DNA of 64,000 nt, taken from assembly GCA_903813345.2 (NCBI GenBank), contig CAIIXF020000006.1:10856348-10920347 (forward strand), given 5' to 3'. Both the position numbers and the translations under genes were made by a program. The notes beneath the pieces were generated by a model, which had not been told where the DNA came from, ran no database searches, and worked only from the letters and a program-made list of their open reading frames with translations. Source of the DNA: Owenia fusiformis (taxonomy: Eukaryota > Annelida > Polychaeta > Sabellida > Oweniidae). Numbering within the stretch: the stretch's first letter is position 1; every line of letters starts with the position of its first letter. This document shows positions 62,537 through 64,000 of the stretch, piece after piece.

Positions 62537-63692
62537 GCCTCTATAGCTCAGTGGCAGAGCACTGCTCTCGTAAAGGCTTCCTGGTCAACTCAACCCCAAG
62601 TCAACTCAACCCAAGTCAACTCAACCCTTAGTCAAGTCGACCCCAAGTCAAGTCGACCCTTAGTCAAGTCGACCCCAAGTCATCTCGACCCTTAGTCAAC
62701 TCGACCCCAAGTCATCTCAACCCTTGGTCAACTCAACCCTTAGTCAAGTCGACCCAAATGATTTTACTTGTTTTAAGTAGATTAAAATACAATATAATCC
62801 CATTGTTTGTGCAGTTTGATTTGAAATCAAACTTCAAAGAAAAAAACATTTCTGCCACCTATAGATCAAAACGAAGATTTGAAATGGATCATAAAATCCC
62901 AATCTGATTGTTTATGACACCTGACATCGATGGGTACGATAATGGAAATTGTAAAATCATAAATCCCATTGTTTGTTCAGTCTTGTTTTAAAATCTAGAT
63001 TAAAAAAATAAACATTTCTATCGCCTATAGATCAGAAGGAAGATTTGAAATATATCATATTGTTTATTATTATTATCAAAATATAAAATCATTCAATACA
63101 AAGTAATGGATGGATGTTGGCACAATGCACATGTTGCATAAGTAACCTGTTGTCAAAAATACTGTTGCAACAATTTCAGTATAACAGAAAAGTGTATGGA
63201 TAATTTTTATTTTTATTTCAGAGAGATAAAACAAGCTCAAATATGAAGGGGTGAAATATATGTATAGCATCGTGAATAGCCCTATTAAGATTAATCAAAT
63301 ATTATTTTGGTAAATAAATGTCATATTTATAAAAATTATAAATGCGTTAAGCACAAACTTCAATAGTTGATAATTTTATTTTGGAAAATTAGCATTTTAG
63401 TCCCTCATTCTTTCAAAATTCATCAATATCATACCATGAAAATAGTATATCTATTTGTTTTTTTATGGTGGGGTCGAGTTGACTAAGGGTTGAGATGACC
63501 AAGGGTTGAGATGACTTGGGGTCGAGTTGACTAAGGGTCGGGATGACTTGGGGTCGACTTGCCTAAGGGTCGACTTGACTTGGGGTCGACTTGACTAAGG
63601 GTTGAGTTGACTTGGGTTGAGTTGACTTGGGGTTGAGTTGACCAGTTACCCTCGTAAAGCAGGGGTCGTGAGTTCAAACCTCACTGGAGGCT
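62537..63692 (+). pseudogene. tRNA-Thr (CGU) gene split by a transposon in the anticodon loop
   Basis: The 5' half at 62537-62575 (acceptor GCCTCTA, box A, anticodon 5' stem and loop CTCGTAA) and the 3' half at 63651-63692 (loop, CAGGGGTC, box B GAGTTCAAACC, acceptor GGAGGC) overlap by the duplicated CTCGTAAAG. Removing the insert and one duplication leaves a 72-nt tRNA-Thr with anticodon CGT. The pol III boxes are now over 1 kb apart, so normal expression is not expected. Confidence 0.88.
62576..63650. mobile_element. 1,075-bp element with tandem-repeat TIRs and a 9-bp target duplication (MULE-like)
   Basis: Terminal inverted repeats of about 180 bp (62576-62755 and 63471-63650) are near perfect. 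They are built from tandem units of the type CCAAGTCAACTCAACC and TTAGTCAAGTCGACCC. CTCGTAAAG is duplicated at 62567-62575 and 63651-63659. Long TIRs and a 9-bp duplication fit Mutator-like elements. The interior carries two diverged copies of a block of about 150 bp starting cccattgtttgt and no transposase. Confidence 0.85.
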
Positions 63693-64000
63693 GGCAAACA
63701 AGTACAAGTCAAGTTTGTACATGTTTTTTGTTTTAAAAACATTGCATTGGTTTTCTGTGTATTTTATATATTTTATTATTCTCGTTTAACATAGTTTTTT
63801 TACAATAGCCATTGCCTTATCAAAATCTATCCTGAGAAGACAGTGTTGCATATGCTGGAAATTGTGCACAATAACATATTATGCATGTGTTTAGACTATT
63901 ATATATAAGAATATTTATGTTTGGGTTGTCAATCATGCATCCTGCATCAACTGAAATGATATTATAATGTAATATTGTGTAGTGGTGGTTAACTATAAAG
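63693..64000. other. PGAP6 intron continuing to the window edge
   Basis: The 3' flank of the split tRNA. No exon carrying the next expected TMEM8-family segment (YHACDQPG-like) was found, so intron 10 exceeds 4 kb. Confidence 0.5.

Noticed and set aside
62576-63650. CRISPR-like regularly spaced repeats
   Set aside because: The repeats are contiguous, carry no unique spacers and form inverted terminal arrays of a eukaryotic transposon.
59978-64000. Search for the next PGAP6 exon encoding the YHACDQPG-like segment
   Set aside because: No matching frame with splice sites was found on the plus strand, so the rest of the gene is taken to be outside the window.

Overview
This is an AT-rich eukaryotic nuclear window. 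It holds three intron-rich, animal-type protein genes, a few tRNA genes and many small DNA-transposon derivatives. The intron sizes (about 0.2-8 kb), the orthologues present and the many MITE-like and foldback elements suggest a marine invertebrate, possibly a deuterostome such as a hemichordate, echinoderm or lancelet. The sequence alone does not settle the species. Exons were joined by hand from GT/AG sites, reading-phase continuity and family resemblance.

Layout: (1) Positions 1-25279, minus strand: TTC17, a tetratricopeptide-repeat protein. Nineteen exons are visible, from the signal-peptide exon at 25172-25279 down to 653-788, and the 3' end lies off the left edge. (2) 25280-27644: intergenic space with TTC17 promoter sequence, a TA-flanked MITE and the HSD17B12 3' UTR. 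(3) 27645-39670, minus strand: a complete ten-exon HSD17B12-type very-long-chain 3-oxoacyl-CoA reductase of 325 residues. (4) 39671-39942: a 272-bp divergent promoter. (5) 39943-64000, plus strand: a TMEM8/PGAP6-type membrane protein. Ten exons are visible and the C-terminal multi-pass domain lies off the right edge. Its first intron holds a 6-kb giant inverted-repeat element. Other introns carry two tRNA-Glu genes, two tRNA-Thr genes and a tRNA-Thr gene split by a transposon.

The genes do not form one pathway. HSD17B12 acts in ER fatty-acid elongation. PGAP6 acts on GPI-anchored proteins at the cell surface. TTC17 is linked to actin and cilia. TTC17 and HSD17B12 are also close neighbours in vertebrates, so their pairing here looks like old microsynteny.

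The most notable observations are a tandemly duplicated phase-0 exon pair in TTC17 (candidate mutually exclusive exons), a tRNA-Thr(CGU) gene cut in its anticodon loop by a 1,075-bp element with tandem-repeat terminal inverted repeats and a 9-bp target duplication, a 98-bp perfect palindrome, the 6-kb palindromic element, and three hAT-type MITEs with perfect 8-bp target duplications.
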